From assembly GCA_026545765.1 (NCBI GenBank), contig JAIFAC010000313.1, positions 62,001 to 126,000 of the forward strand: a stretch of DNA of 64,000 nt, given 5' to 3'. The DNA is from Plantago major. Taxonomy: Eukaryota > Streptophyta > Magnoliopsida > Lamiales > Plantaginaceae. A program made the position numbers and the translations under genes. This document shows, in pieces, positions 45,572 through 57,213 of the stretch (its first letter is position 1; the number at the start of each line of letters is the position of its first letter). The notes beneath the pieces were generated by a model. That model was not told the DNA's origin. It worked only from the letters and a program-made list of their open reading frames with translations, and ran no database searches.

Positions 45572-46474
45572 AAAATGTCCAAAATCTCTAAAGTCTGAGT
45601 GAGGTAGAAAAGAAGTAGGCCTCTGAGGACATGTTCTCAGAAATCCAAGTTGATAAGAAGTGATGCAAAGGTTTCTGAGTAGCAACACTCAGAAAGGCAA
45701 AACATTTCTGGAACGGGTATCCAGAAAGGCAAAGGTTGGTACACACTCAATAAGTAAATAAGACTAGAACTTACTTACTGAGAGTGGGTCAATTACATTC
45801 AAACAACTGAAGATTCTGACACTTGAATTCAGAAAGCTATTTAGTCATAAAGAGAAAAGGCACACGGCTCAAAAGTATAAGTTCGGAAGTCAAACATGTC
45901 CAATGTCTCAGATTTTTGCCATTTTTATGATAAAAAGATAAAGATAGGGACTTGACACTCAGAATGATAAGTTCAAACGATTGAGTGCTCTTACTCTTTA
46001 CTAAGTGACATAATGGATGTAACTTGTTAAAAATCCATCAAGTCGGCACAATACCATTTGTTGATTGATATCATTACAAGATATTCAATATAATCCCTTG
46101 ATGAATAAACGCTTGATCTCAACGGTCGAGATTAAAACAAAGCAAGTAATGTCTGTTGAGAAATGCGTATATGGCTCACTACGCATTTAATGAAGTACAA
46201 AGGACGCATCACGCCTATGCAGATGCAAAGACACGATTCATATTCAGTTGTATGTATGTTGTATCTATGTACATTTTGTTCTATATATATAGGATTTGGG
46301 CAAAAGACAAACACTTTTACCAATTCAAATTTCAAACTTGCATCAAACAAAGAAAATCTCTCAAGATTTCGCGAACTCAACTTCTTGTGCTTAGTCTTCC
46401 TAAAAGATAGACTAATCTCGATTAATTGTGCAAAATTCATCTGAAAAACACTCACTCAAAACTCTATATAAGAG
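45572..46474 (+). other. spacer between pol and env-like frame of SIRE-B
   Basis: No protein recognised. Several CTCAGAAAGG words recur. A TATA-like TATATATAGG (about 46283) and CTATATAAGAG just before the env-like ATG could mark an internal promoter or leader. Confidence 0.5.
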
Positions 46475-48063
46475 ATGGCACCCAAGAAGATGACCACCAA
46501 GAACCCTAAGGCCGTATCATCTACTCCTGCTGAAAAGCAAGGAGGAAAGGAACTTAAGGTGTTGAATAAACGCCTTCTGGGAAAGTTCACCCCATCTGAC
46601 TGGAATCCAAACCACAAAATGAATTGGGGAGCTTTTCTAGTGAAGAGGTATGTACCAAAGAAGATACCTCAAGACCAAGATAGGAAACCGATATCGGGAT
46701 GTCAAGAATTCCCATATCTACAAGTTTATCTGCGCACCAAAGGGACTATCCACACTGGATGTACTGGAGTTCTATAAAAACTCCAAAATCTTCACAAAGG
46801 TTGTGAATGATGAAGAAGAGAAATACATGCAGACTGAAGTCCAAGGACAAGAAATTGTTCTAGACTACAAGACTTTTTGCAAGATATTCCGATTGAAAAA
46901 TCGAGGAACAATTGAAGACATCAACATCAGGGATGCTTCCATGATTTAAGGTGTTAAAGAGCTATTTGAAGCAATCCAATTAGAAAATGCAAAGGGTTGC
47001 CCAGGAGACTTTGTTCGAAGCCATCGAATTCAGTCATCTCCGTAAACACCGAGTACTTTAGCTCTCATTCTAGTCCGTTGCTTTGATGGCAACAAAGGTG
47101 GAGTAGACCAGATAAGCAAGGAGAGATGGAGGATGATGCATCTTCTGAACATGAAGCATGAAGGGCAGGAAACCCACTTCAATTGGGGGAAGTACGCCTT
47201 CAACAAATTCCTTGGACATATTGAGGAATTTGAGCCCAAAATCATTAATGGCCTTGCTGAGCCAAAGGACAATATGCACTTTGGTCTCAGAATCTGTTAC
47301 ATTCTGGAAACAATGGGAATCACTCTCAGAGAGAAACAAGAAATCCCAGTCACCAACTCCCTTTTCAGACACGCCTTTGAAGAAAAGGTAAACTTGTCAC
47401 GAGAACGCAATCGTAAAGATGTAAAAGAAGAAATCGCAGAAGGTGAGGAGGTCTCTGAGAAAGCTCAAACTAAACCTCCAGTTGCCAAGAGAAAGAGGAC
47501 TCAAAGCAAAAGAGCCTCCAAGTCCCTAAGCATACAAGAGGCACAACCTTCCGAGACAAGGTCTCAAGATGTTGGACGCCTAAAGGCAACCTGTATCGCC
47601 CCAAGAATCCCGAACTGCATCGCCGTAACTCTCCAGAGATGATAGAAATATCATAGATGGGTCTGCACCAACACAGAATAGTAATTCTGAGGATGATGAA
47701 GTACTTGCAAAAGTACTCAAAAGATTCAAGTTTGAGACCCATGGAGGAGCATCAAGCTCAACTCTTCAGAGAGACAAGAGCCCCTCTGCCCAGCAGGAAG
47801 AAGAAGGCCTGGGTGAGGAAGATAGAATGCTAGAAGATCCTGACATTGCTTCCACATTCACAATGCCAGCACTTAATGTTGCTGAAGAAAATCCTGTTTT
47901 AACACAGGTTCCTCAACCTTCTGAGGAAGCTCAACTCTCAGAAAGGGATCAAACTAAGATGGAGACTCAGAATGATACTGCAGAGGAGAACAACAATGAG
48001 CACAAAGAGACTGTGGAATCACCACAAGTCCAAGAGATTAATGATCAGCCTGACTCTATTCAG
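46475..48063 (+). pseudogene. SIRE-B env-like frame, first exon region
   Basis: ATG 46475 gives MAPKKMTTKNPKAVSS. The frame LLGKFTPSDWNPNHKMNWGAF shifts near 46650 to IYKFICAPKGLSTLDVLEFY (to 46949), then 47133-47642 carries MMHLLNMKHEGQETHFNWGKY and a basic tail KRKRTQSKRASK. The last part (47827-48063) is acidic and Ser/Glu/Pro-rich (PQPSEEAQLSERDQTK) and ends SIQ at donor GTAACA. The N-terminal layout matches the plant env-like/ORF3 of Sireviruses. No signal peptide or membrane segment is evident. Confidence 0.65.
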
Positions 48064-48943
48064 GTAACAAAGATGGTTTGTATGTAACTTGTGAACATAG
48101 GTATATGTTAACCAGTTATTCATAAGCTTTGTTTGTTACAGGCCAATTTAGAGGCAATCTTTCAGGGGGATGAAAACTTGTCCACCCCTTTGAATCAAGA
48201 AGAGGTTCCTCCAACCTCAGAACATCAAGAAGAGTCTGTCCCACAGGTAGTAAAGTTATCTCTGAACAAGAAATAACTAACTAAAAATGCTCTTATCTTA
48301 TGTTCTTATATTCTTAATGTCTCTTCTTAGGCTCCAACTGAGGAAGTAGTGGTGGTGGAACTAACACCCCAAAACCAAGAGATTCCAGAAGCTGAAAAGC
48401 TTTCTGAGGAAGCATTTACTGAGCCTTATGCTGAGAAGGTAAGTAATCAGTAATAGTCTCCTTCAAGAATGCTCAGGAAAACCCACTATTAAATCTCTTA
48501 TGTTTGTTCTTACAGGCTCAGTCAGAAGAACAATTGGAAGGAAAGACTGTGGTCTTATCTCCTCCAAAAGAAACTGGCAACGCTGAAGAAGCAGAGTCAG
48601 CAGAAAAGGTTCCAGAAACCCCCAAGGTTTCTGAGAAAGATGCCACTGAGCTTCCTCACTTGGAAGTAAGTGAAGTCTCAGAAAGCATTCTTCCACTTAT
48701 CTTTTCTGATAACAGTTTCTAAACATATTTGATTTTAATTCTCAGGTTCAAGAAGAAAGAAAGGATGCTGAGGATCAGACTTCTCCTCACACCAAAGTAT
48801 CTGAGGTCTCTGAGACCAAGCAAGCAGAAGTCCAAGCTGATGAGCCTAGTGTGTCTACAAAGGTATGCTCAGAAAGCTTACTTTTGCACACAGATACTAA
48901 CACAAGTGGTTTGAACAAAACTAACTTGATCCCTTTCTTTCAG
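48064..48943 (+). CDS. SIRE-B env-like frame: five-intron, short-exon array
   Basis: Introns: 48064-48141 (78 nt), 48247-48330 (84), 48439-48515 (77), 48666-48745 (80) and 48863-48943 (81), all GT-AG with pyrimidine-rich acceptors. Exons between them: 48142-48246 (105 nt, 35 codons, ANLEAIFQGDEN...), 48331-48438 (108, 36 codons, APTEEVVVVEL...), 48516-48665 (150, 50 codons, AQSEEQLEGK...) and 48746-48862 (117, 39 codons, VQEERKDAED...). All are phase 0, open throughout, and rich in Glu, Ser, Pro and Lys. Three introns recur at matching exon ends in SIRE-A. Splicing is inferred; transcript evidence is not available here. Confidence 0.72.
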
Positions 48944-51620
48944 GCTCAAAGTCTAGTGCCAGTTGATTTACTCAAGGCCTTCCAGAAGCACACTTTAAAG
49001 AAACATCTCAAGTGCTTTATTAATGGCGTAAACTCGTAGGTCACCTTTTCTGAATTAGCCAGAGTAATCGACATCCCAGAAAAGAGAGCGATCGCCTTCA
49101 ATCTGGAAGATTATATCCATGCATTGTTCCCAACAGAGTCCTACTCATTTTCCACTCTGATGCATGAAGACTTCATTCATGAAGTAGCGCAAAGACTTAT
49201 AGCAGATTTCAAGTCTGCGGATGCTCAAACCCAAGAGCAGATGGTTACCCATCCTGCCTTGCCCAGCAAGCTCACTACTTATCCTGCTGAACAAGAAGAA
49301 GTTAATGGGAAGATGATTACATTCCCAAATGTGATCAACCTGGTTTCAGAAGATGACGAGGAGATGGACGAAAATGATTATCAAGAACCTCCCTCTGAGC
49401 ATCCAAACCAAGAAGCAAAGAACAAGAGTGATGATGATCAGAATGATGATCCCCAACCGGACAAGGCGGATTCAAAGCGTAGCAAAGGAAGTGGAGAAAA
49501 GGCTACTCCTTCAAATGCTCAGAGAACCCCATCATTATCACCTCCCAAGTCTCATCAAGATATCCAACAGGCTGAGCACAATGATGCCATAGAAGAAATT
49601 TCAAATACCGAAGTTCGTGGATTGAACAACCCGTAAAGGTGTTGAAGAAGAAAAGAGAATCAACATCGAGTGTCAAGCTCTTGTTGATGAAAAGGAGGCC
49701 AAACTCAAAAAGCTCAAAGAAGCTAATGCCAAGGAATCGCACCCTAGATGAGCAAAGAAATCTGAAGAATGCCATTGTTGTCACAATTGCTGAGATAGAT
49801 GCCATGGATGACAATGATGATGAAGAGCATGATGCTGACACTACATCAGAAAGACCTTCTACATCCTCTCAGAAGGCCAGCATACTCCAAGTCAAACAAA
49901 AGATGTTAGCCAGCAAACAATCCCAGAAGGATTATGAGAGTGATGTCAAGAAGACCGCAACTTGATTATCGCAGAAGAAGATGAGAGACTTATCACCAGA
50001 AAAGAGAGCCCTACTTGCTCCTCATATCTTCTATGCACCGTAATTCAAGAAGTGAAGAGCACCGCAAGGAACAAAGGTCTTTTGGAACTCAGAGACACTA
50101 GTTGCCCAAGACATGTATGCTAAAATCCGTCCCAGAAGAGATGAAGCCATCGGGTCATGAGATTTCAACAGAGCAACCAAAGATAGTTCTCTCTCGAAAG
50201 ACCTAGGGTTGCTCAGGATGAGGATTGTAACAATGCTAATGCAAGATTAAATGAAGCTACCATGTCATTCCGCAAGCTAACGCCATCCTAAGGCCGCTTG
50301 AAGAGCTCAATGTAAAGGAGCAGAACCGTTAGGCGTAACAAAGAGTCAAGAAGGAACTTCAAGAATTAGTCAGTGCACAATAATCTCCAAAAGAACTTTG
50401 AGTCACTCTCAAGCTTATGCTATCACGAGTCACCATTCATGACTAAGGGGAAGAGATGCCTCGAAGCAGAGGAAGAAAAGAAAACAATCAAATCCTCCTC
50501 CTCAAGTCAACTTGTCATTAATGACACCACCGAGACACCCTTGTCAAGAAGTTGTTCCAGATCAACCACCAAAATGAGAAGTATGATAACTAGGGGAGCC
50601 AAGTCCCTTAGAATCTCGTAAAAGAAGAAGACTTCAAGAAGAAGAAAAGGAAGAAGGAGAAGTAAGAGGCCAAGAAAGTCGCAAGTCTCCAATTTTGGAC
50701 TTCAATGATGATGAGGATGAATCAACTGCATGAACATCCACTTCACAAGAAAAGGAGACAAGCAACTACTTCACAACCTCCTTTGGCAAAGAAGGCCTTT
50801 GCAAATGTAACTCCTTCCGAAAATACCAAGTCTTTACAAGGAACATCCACCAAAGACAAATTTCAAGGCAGAAGAAAGGGTTAGAGGATCTCCCGATAAG
50901 GCCACGATTCCCGCTGGGTAGTAAACAGAAACTCATCAAGAAAGGCCAACTAATGCCCACATCGAGTATGTGAAGACTAGTAATGAAGAGTCTTCATATA
51001 GGTGCATTCAACAAGAGAGGGTATCGATTCTCGAACTACAACATCTACTTGTCAATGATAAGTTTCCAACTCCCATCCTCAACCGTATCCCTAAATGGAG
51101 AGAAGGCAAGCTTTAATTGCTAAAACCCGAGCACCTTCATGCCCTGCTAAACTTTGAAGTAGAAAAGAGGAATGAAGCCTAAAGATGGATCTTTCTTTTC
51201 GCCCTTACCCAAAGCCCGATGATGTACACAAGTTAAGAAAACTGGATGGTAGCTACATAGAAGAACAAACTAGGTGTTTCAACCTATGAGTCATTCTATA
51301 TGACATCGATGAATACCTAGATGATATACACTATCCGGAAGAAATATACAAGTATTTCAACCTGTCTCACCGCAAGTAGACCATGCCTAGGTCCGGAAAA
51401 GTACTTGGTCAAACACTTTCATGAAGAATCACAAGCTTGGCAAGAGTTACCATGAAATATGTGACTTATCCGTAAAGATGAGCTCTCTGTCAAGGATTCT
51501 TTATGACTATGTCCAAGAATGCGGAAAAGTGGATGATCATGTCAATCGATCCAGAAGGATGTCAAGAACTTGAGGTATCCGAACCCAAGTCGCATTTCTC
51601 AAGACTTGAAGACAAGTAAC
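48944..51620 (+). pseudogene. SIRE-B env-like frame, last exon region
   Basis: Begins AQSLVPVDLLKAFQKHTLKKH after the fifth intron. A TAG at 49037 interrupts GVNS-stop-VTFSELARVI, but the same frame continues to 49636 (AFNLEDYIHALFPTESYSF, an acidic DDDQNDDPQPDKADSKRSKG region). 49639-49965 has a coiled-coil-like basic/acidic stretch. Beyond 50000 the frame is broken many times; words near 51290-51560 correspond to the SIRE-A tail. No transmembrane segment is seen. Confidence 0.6.
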
Positions 51621-51960
51621 ATTAGAATACTCTCGAGCTTCGATTCTCCTTTGTTCTAATTTACTTAGTATGTTTTGTTACTTTTGTAATCTTGTTGATT
51701 GTTTCTCAATTTCTCTATCGTAAAAGTTGCATCTTATTCTCAGAACTGCACTTATCTCAAGATCATACTCTCGTATACATTCTAATAGATGACAACTTAT
51801 CAAAGAAAGATCACTTCTTGTGATTTGGTTGATGTTTACTTTCTGCACTTAATTCAACTAAAATTGAATATCATTTGAAATAATTAAGTGGTGGATTGTT
51901 TTCTCTCCCAGGGTTACAAATTTGTAATAGGACTTAAAAGATAGTCATGGATGACTGATC

Positions 51961-51975
51961 AAAAAGGGGACAATT
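51961..51975 (+). other. polypurine tract of SIRE-B
   Basis: AAAAAGGGGACAATT directly before the 3' LTR (TGTTAGG). Confidence 0.88.
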
Positions 51976-53362
51976 TGTTAGGAATATATGTTAGTATTTT
52001 GATCACTCATCACATGTTCTTATCTTAGCGTAAAGGTGATTAAGTACTCTCGTTCAATTGAACATTGTAAAAGAGGAAATCACCGAGTATGATTAGTCTA
52101 GTAAATCTTGCATTAGGATTATAGGTCTCGAGTGTAATTTTATTTCCGTAAGACCATGAAGATCAATCCTAGCAATGGAGCTTTTCCAAGATTAGAAGAC
52201 CAAGATTGCACAAGATTTATGAAGATATCAAGGTTTAGTCTAACTCGTAAAGACTATGTCCTTAATCCTTTCTTAAGTGTATTTACATACTTTGAAATAT
52301 GATTCGACATACGACATCGTGAGTATCGATCATGCAAGCCATCGTAAAGGCTCATGTATCCGCTGAAGACTAAAGGACAAGAAATAGTACAAGTGCATTA
52401 ATCAGATCGCAGTAAAAGTCATCAAGCACGCCCTCTCGAGACATGAGACAAGGACCTCTGAGTACTCATTTCAAGATAAGTATGGATTGAATTTGAATTG
52501 TGTCTAACGGATATCATTCCAACAACTCTCAAATTCATCTATATATATCACACACTTAGATGCCGAAATACACCTTAGAACGCCTATCTTGCAAACTTAC
52601 CATCAAGCAAAGTATTCTCTCAAGCACTCTACTACCCTTTTGGAAAGCTTCATGTTCAAGAATCACTAGTAGTTCTAAGTTGTCCTAACCTTAACAAGAG
52701 ATTGTTATTCGTGAAAGAGTTGAACTATCGACACCCTTTCAAGCTCATTCTCCGTAATCTGACATCAATTACTGGGTCAAGAAGAGCGCATCGCCATCCA
52801 CCAACAAGTGTATTAAGTAGTCTTGTTCTATTAGGCTCTCCGAAACATAATCAAAAGTTATACGAGAAGCCTCTCGACAAACCTTATAACCAACACCATT
52901 AAGGCGTGAGTAGAGGAAGTACTTGATTTGGGAAATCGTGAATAACTCCAAGGTTATCTCGAGTAGAGGAAGTACTTAGCTCTAGGAGTCAGAATAACTC
53001 AGGGGAATATATGGTTGGGAACCATTTGTTTAGGAATCTTAGAATAGGATTATTGTAAGGTGAACTCAATTATCTGTTCTAGTGAATTCTAGGTCTCGTA
53101 AAGACCAAGTGGATTAGTTGGAGGATTACGCCACCTCCAGATACCACTATACTTGTCGTGTCATTTACCTTATGTATTTACATTTCAAGCAAAGCACACA
53201 CACATACTTATTGTTTCGCACTTACCTATCTTAAAGTCTTCCGCCTCGATTTAAGTATCGTAAACCCCTGTGTTTCGAGAAATCGTGTTTATCGACAAAA
53301 GTTTTAAAAGACTATTCACCCCCCCCCTCTAGTCTTTTTCTTTGCCATTATCTGGACCAACA
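51976..53362 (+). mobile_element. 3' LTR of SIRE-B
   Basis: 1387 bp, TGTTAGG...ACCAACA, colinear with the 5' LTR. TATA-like ATATATATCA at about 52541. Many differences from the 5' LTR are CAGA versus CGTA or CTG versus CG (for example CCAGAAAGG at 38378 and GCGTAAAGG at 52028). Confidence 0.93.
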
Positions 53363-53694
53363 ACACCCTTATTTATAGTCGCGACGGGTCTTTACGATCT
53401 CGCCACTTGTCGATCATCCGACGACTGGGAAGATGAAAAGACGCAGTAATCATGACTATTTCACTGTTTCACCTTCCTCCTTCTAGAAGAATTATGCATC
53501 CCAACGAATGAACGATCCGTGGATCGGCGGGACGCTGATTCGATTTCTACATCGGACGCCATCTACAGTGATCCGTGCTCTGAAGAGATGTGTAATTTAT
53601 GATAACTCAAAGATATGAACGATGATAAAAAGGAAGCAGAAGAGAGCAAGTAATAATTTCAAGCATAGGAGGTTTAGCCTCGTTAAATACTTAA

Positions 53695-56272
53695 TCAAAG
53701 CAATAGTACATGGAGACATTCCGTGCCATCAAAAGATACAAATCCAACAGAAAAATTCAGCAAGTACAGAATTTCAACGGGGCATACCCCGAACTTCTCA
53801 CTGAGGTCCGGCTTGGCTCGGACCAGCTTCACCAGCTTGGGGCGGATCGACAGGGGGCGTGTTGGAGACGACTTGCACAGTAAGGGATTCAACAAGATTG
53901 AACAAGTTGAAATCCGCGGGAAGGCCAACGACCCGGGAAGGCAGGAAGAACCACTTCTTTAGGAAAGCCCGGTAATTATCGAAAGGTACAAAGCATACCT
54001 TTCGGAGGGCATCCGGACCCACCTCGAGGAAGGTCCCGCCGCTTGAATCTCGATCTCACCTCCCTGATTAGTTCCGCAAACTCACACGCCGCCAACTGCT
54101 CATCCGAGACATTGTCGTGGACCTCCACACCATTAGCATCCGCAAGGGATTAACCTTCCGCCTTCCAATAAGTCCGGTGGAAGTAGTCCTCGATCAAGTC
54201 GCCCGATAGCTGACACGGACCCATCCAGTGGGAGGCATCATATTAGTCCGTCATTAAGAACTCAAGGAGTAAGACTCCATGAAGTCACGACCACTCAAGA
54301 CGGGCATATTGAGGCCTCCGAGCAAGATATCCTTGAATCCAAAGTTTTCATCGACTTGTCGAAAAGTTCTCCGCCAATGAGGTCCGCTTTGATTTCTTCC
54401 CACCTCAGCCCTTTATCAACTTCACTTCTTGCTCTTTCACCGTGATTCCAATCGCTTCACCTTCTCCGCTCATCTCATGGATGTGGCCACAACTGTGTCC
54501 TCCTCAATAGTAGCGCTCACGGCCTTCCATTGCATGGCCCCGATTTAAACATCCGAACTAGGAGAGATCCGCAAGGATATAAGTTACATTTCTATTATAC
54601 TAAGAACAAGCCAAGGAGACCATGGAAAGATTAATTACCACCGGTATAGCCCATCCAAGACTCAATTCAACCTCAGGAGTCCGCAAGTTCGCATTCTTAT
54701 CGAGAGCAATTGTCACTGTGCAAGACAATGGACAATTGTCGCCTCTTTGTCGGGGTGCCTCGAGGTTGCTCCCTCAAGGCCCCGAGGTAATAGCGTCCTG
54801 CATCAACACCTCCCGCTGTGGTGCTGGAGCAGTGGAAGCCTAGGACTTTGAAGAAGTGGCGCCCAGTGGCGGGCTTTGCCTCGCTTGCACCGCCAAGGCT
54901 CAGAATCCTCTCCACTTTGTTCCGCTTTTCTTCCTCCGCTGAAAACACTGGCATTCTTCGATCCGGCATAGGAAGACCATGAAGTGTTGATGATTCGTCC
55001 TCCGACCAAAAGCGACTTCCAAGACTTGCCCCCTCTCGCAACCTTTTCTTTTCACGAGCGTGACATGATGTAGTCGAACAAGTGAGTCGCATAATAAAAC
55101 AAAGGCGCTGAGATATGTTAAAGAAGGATTATCGTAATTGGAAATACATAATCAAAAACATGATCTCAAGAAGAAAGAGCACAAAGTTTCAAGTCAAAAA
55201 TCCTTACTAAAGTCCGCCTTCCCTCCAACCTCCATCAAGCTCATAGTCCGCATGATAGGGAAGTGGTCGATGATCAATCCGTGGAATGGATAAGTAGGTG
55301 GGTTATGCTTTTGTGGATCGCCACCCACGGAGCCACATTCTTCAAGGGGGCGCCAATCCGGATGCTCTCCTTAGGAACTTTGTTGGGCCCCCATTGTTCC
55401 TACTGCCTCTGACACCCTGTGTTTCAGATCCATTCGCATTTAAAACGTATTTATCCCACCACTTCGATCCCAACGACGAAATGGAGTCCAAATGAAGTTA
55501 TAGGTTTTATTCACAAAAGTATAGAAGAGGGATTCCTGATCGAACGAAACATTAAAGAGCTGCCTTAAGTTCTCAAAATTTAATGGTCAGCTTTTCTTCT
55601 TACAAAACGATGAAGCGTATAAGGTTACCCAAGGACTTTGGGATAACTCGACTTGACCAATCCCAATGTGGTTCGTAATATGCTTCGCCTGCTGCAATGG
55701 GGATCTTCCACCCACAAGCAAAAGCTACCTCGTGCACACACATATACCCGGCGGGCGGATTGTAAAAGGCGTGTACGAGCTCTGGAACCATGATTTCTAC
55801 GGAATCGGGGATCTCCCACTTCGCCCATTCGAATATCCTCCGCTTAACCTCGATGGGCATGTACTAACAAGTCCGCCAAGATTTAGTTCTTCAAATTCGT
55901 CCGCTATCACAACAATGACGATGACGGGAACTTGATTCGCAATTTTCGCCCACGCCCTCAACTAATGGAAGGCTGGATTGAACGGGCACAGCAGGATGTA
56001 ATACAATCCGCCGACCAAAGGCGTTTAGGGGACGAAGCGGGAGATCCTTCTTCTCCTTCCTCCTCCTCCTCGCCTTCCTCTTCCTCACCATCTTCCTCCT
56101 CCTCATCGACACCTTCGGGTCTCCCAGACGTGCTTGGGTTGGACAGGTCTGTTTCCGCTATAACACGGACTTCCACCCCAGCCTCGAACATCTCAACTTC
56201 ATCAACCTCCCGATCATTGCCGCTTTCCCGCTTCCACATGCGCCTGCTCGATCCCTGACGTCCCAACACCAC
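53695..56272 (-). pseudogene. antisense open-frame module (aORF) of the Tat element, broken
   Basis: Minus-strand segments in order: an acidic N-terminal stretch (56272-55958, a long run of Glu), MPIEVKRRIFEWAKWEIPDS then PPAGYMCVHEVAFACGWKIP and SRVIPKSLGNLIRF (55860-55600), a basic segment EKKRLREGASLGSRFWSEDES (55092-54697) and WFFLPSRVVGLPADFNLFNL (54022-53798). The PPAGY...HE..F..G..IP...IP.SL.N..RF pattern resembles the putative gypsy-type transposon domain found in extra antisense ORFs of some Tat elements. A minus-strand TATA box (57204-57213) lies upstream. Frames are interrupted, so this copy is a relic. Confidence 0.5.
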
Positions 56273-57203
56273 CTATAGTCCGAGATCGACTAACGACCTA
56301 GTCCTAGCAAGATCACCGACACCGCAACGCCGGCTCGTGCTTCCGCCAGACCTGACTCCTTGCCCAAAGATCGTAGTCCCCGACGACCCAAGGTCCACAA
56401 CCAGAAATCTCCCACGGACAAGGTCAAATCCACGGACCCAAATTCCTAAGTTCATCGTGATCATTGTAGCCGGTGCTCGTGGTCGGTTCGACTATCGCCC
56501 CGACATCCTAGGCGTATGAAACGAGTCAGAAATGATAGTGGTGATTGTCCGAGAGTTCGTTTAGGTATATTCTTAAGTCAAAGAAAGCCTACGAAGTTCT
56601 ACTTATCCAGGTTTTTCTACATGAAGTCTAGTCTCGGCACTAGTGGCACTAACTCAAATCGAACGTACATCGCACTATCGCTCACCCTTCCCAAGACGCT
56701 TAAGCGGGCCAATTTGGAAGACTGTGTGCCAATTGGAACCAACACATTACCCAATAAGCATGCATAATCAAATTTTGGTTACAGTGGGCATGACACACGA
56801 GATGAATCAACAGGATACTGGCAATAAAATTGGCACGCAACAGTACAAAGGAGAATTGGCTCAACTAAGAACGCTGCTAAAGCCTATCACTCGCAACATC
56901 GACAAATACGAACTCGATAATTTTATATTCGAGCAGGGCAAAAACATACGAGCAGGTAGTAAGCATATCACGAAAAGGAGAGAACTTAGGAGGAGTGAAG
57001 ACGTACTTACTTGACAAAGTTAACTGGACAAATTTGAACGGACGACTGAGCCTTGCTGCTTCTCCGAGGGTACGGATTCGAAGAAGAAATTTCAGAATTC
57101 TGCGAGTTTTACTTGCTCGGATGGGTCTTCAATTGCTCGGACTGCTTTGTGATTGCTCTGAGTTTCGATGTTGCTAAAAGTGTGAAAGTGACTCATGAGG
57201 TGA

Positions 57204-57213
57204 CTATTTATAA
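57204..57213 (-). promoter_or_regulatory. minus-strand TATA box upstream of the antisense module
   Basis: TTATAAATAG on the minus strand, a near-consensus plant TATA box, about 930 bp upstream of the acidic antisense frame. Similar words occur at 53369-53378 (CTATAAATAA) and about 37680 (TATAAAAAG). Confidence 0.45.

Larger units (their letters stand above)
38325..53362 (+). mobile_element. SIRE-B: Sirevirus-type Ty1-copia element, plus strand
   Basis: 15.0 kb, flanked by the exact duplication ACACC (38320-38324 and 53363-53367). LTRs 38325-39714 and 51976-53362. Internal order: primer site, gag, PR, IN, RT, RNase H, intron-bearing env-like frame, polypurine tract. Closely related to SIRE-A but with shorter LTRs and opposite orientation. 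RT and RNase H are open; gag and integrase are broken. Confidence 0.93.

Noticed and set aside
55932..56258. Ser/Pro-rich plus-strand frame
   Set aside because: Complement of the acidic, Glu-coding run of the minus-strand antisense module; serine runs here are the usual shadow of GAG/GAA repeats.
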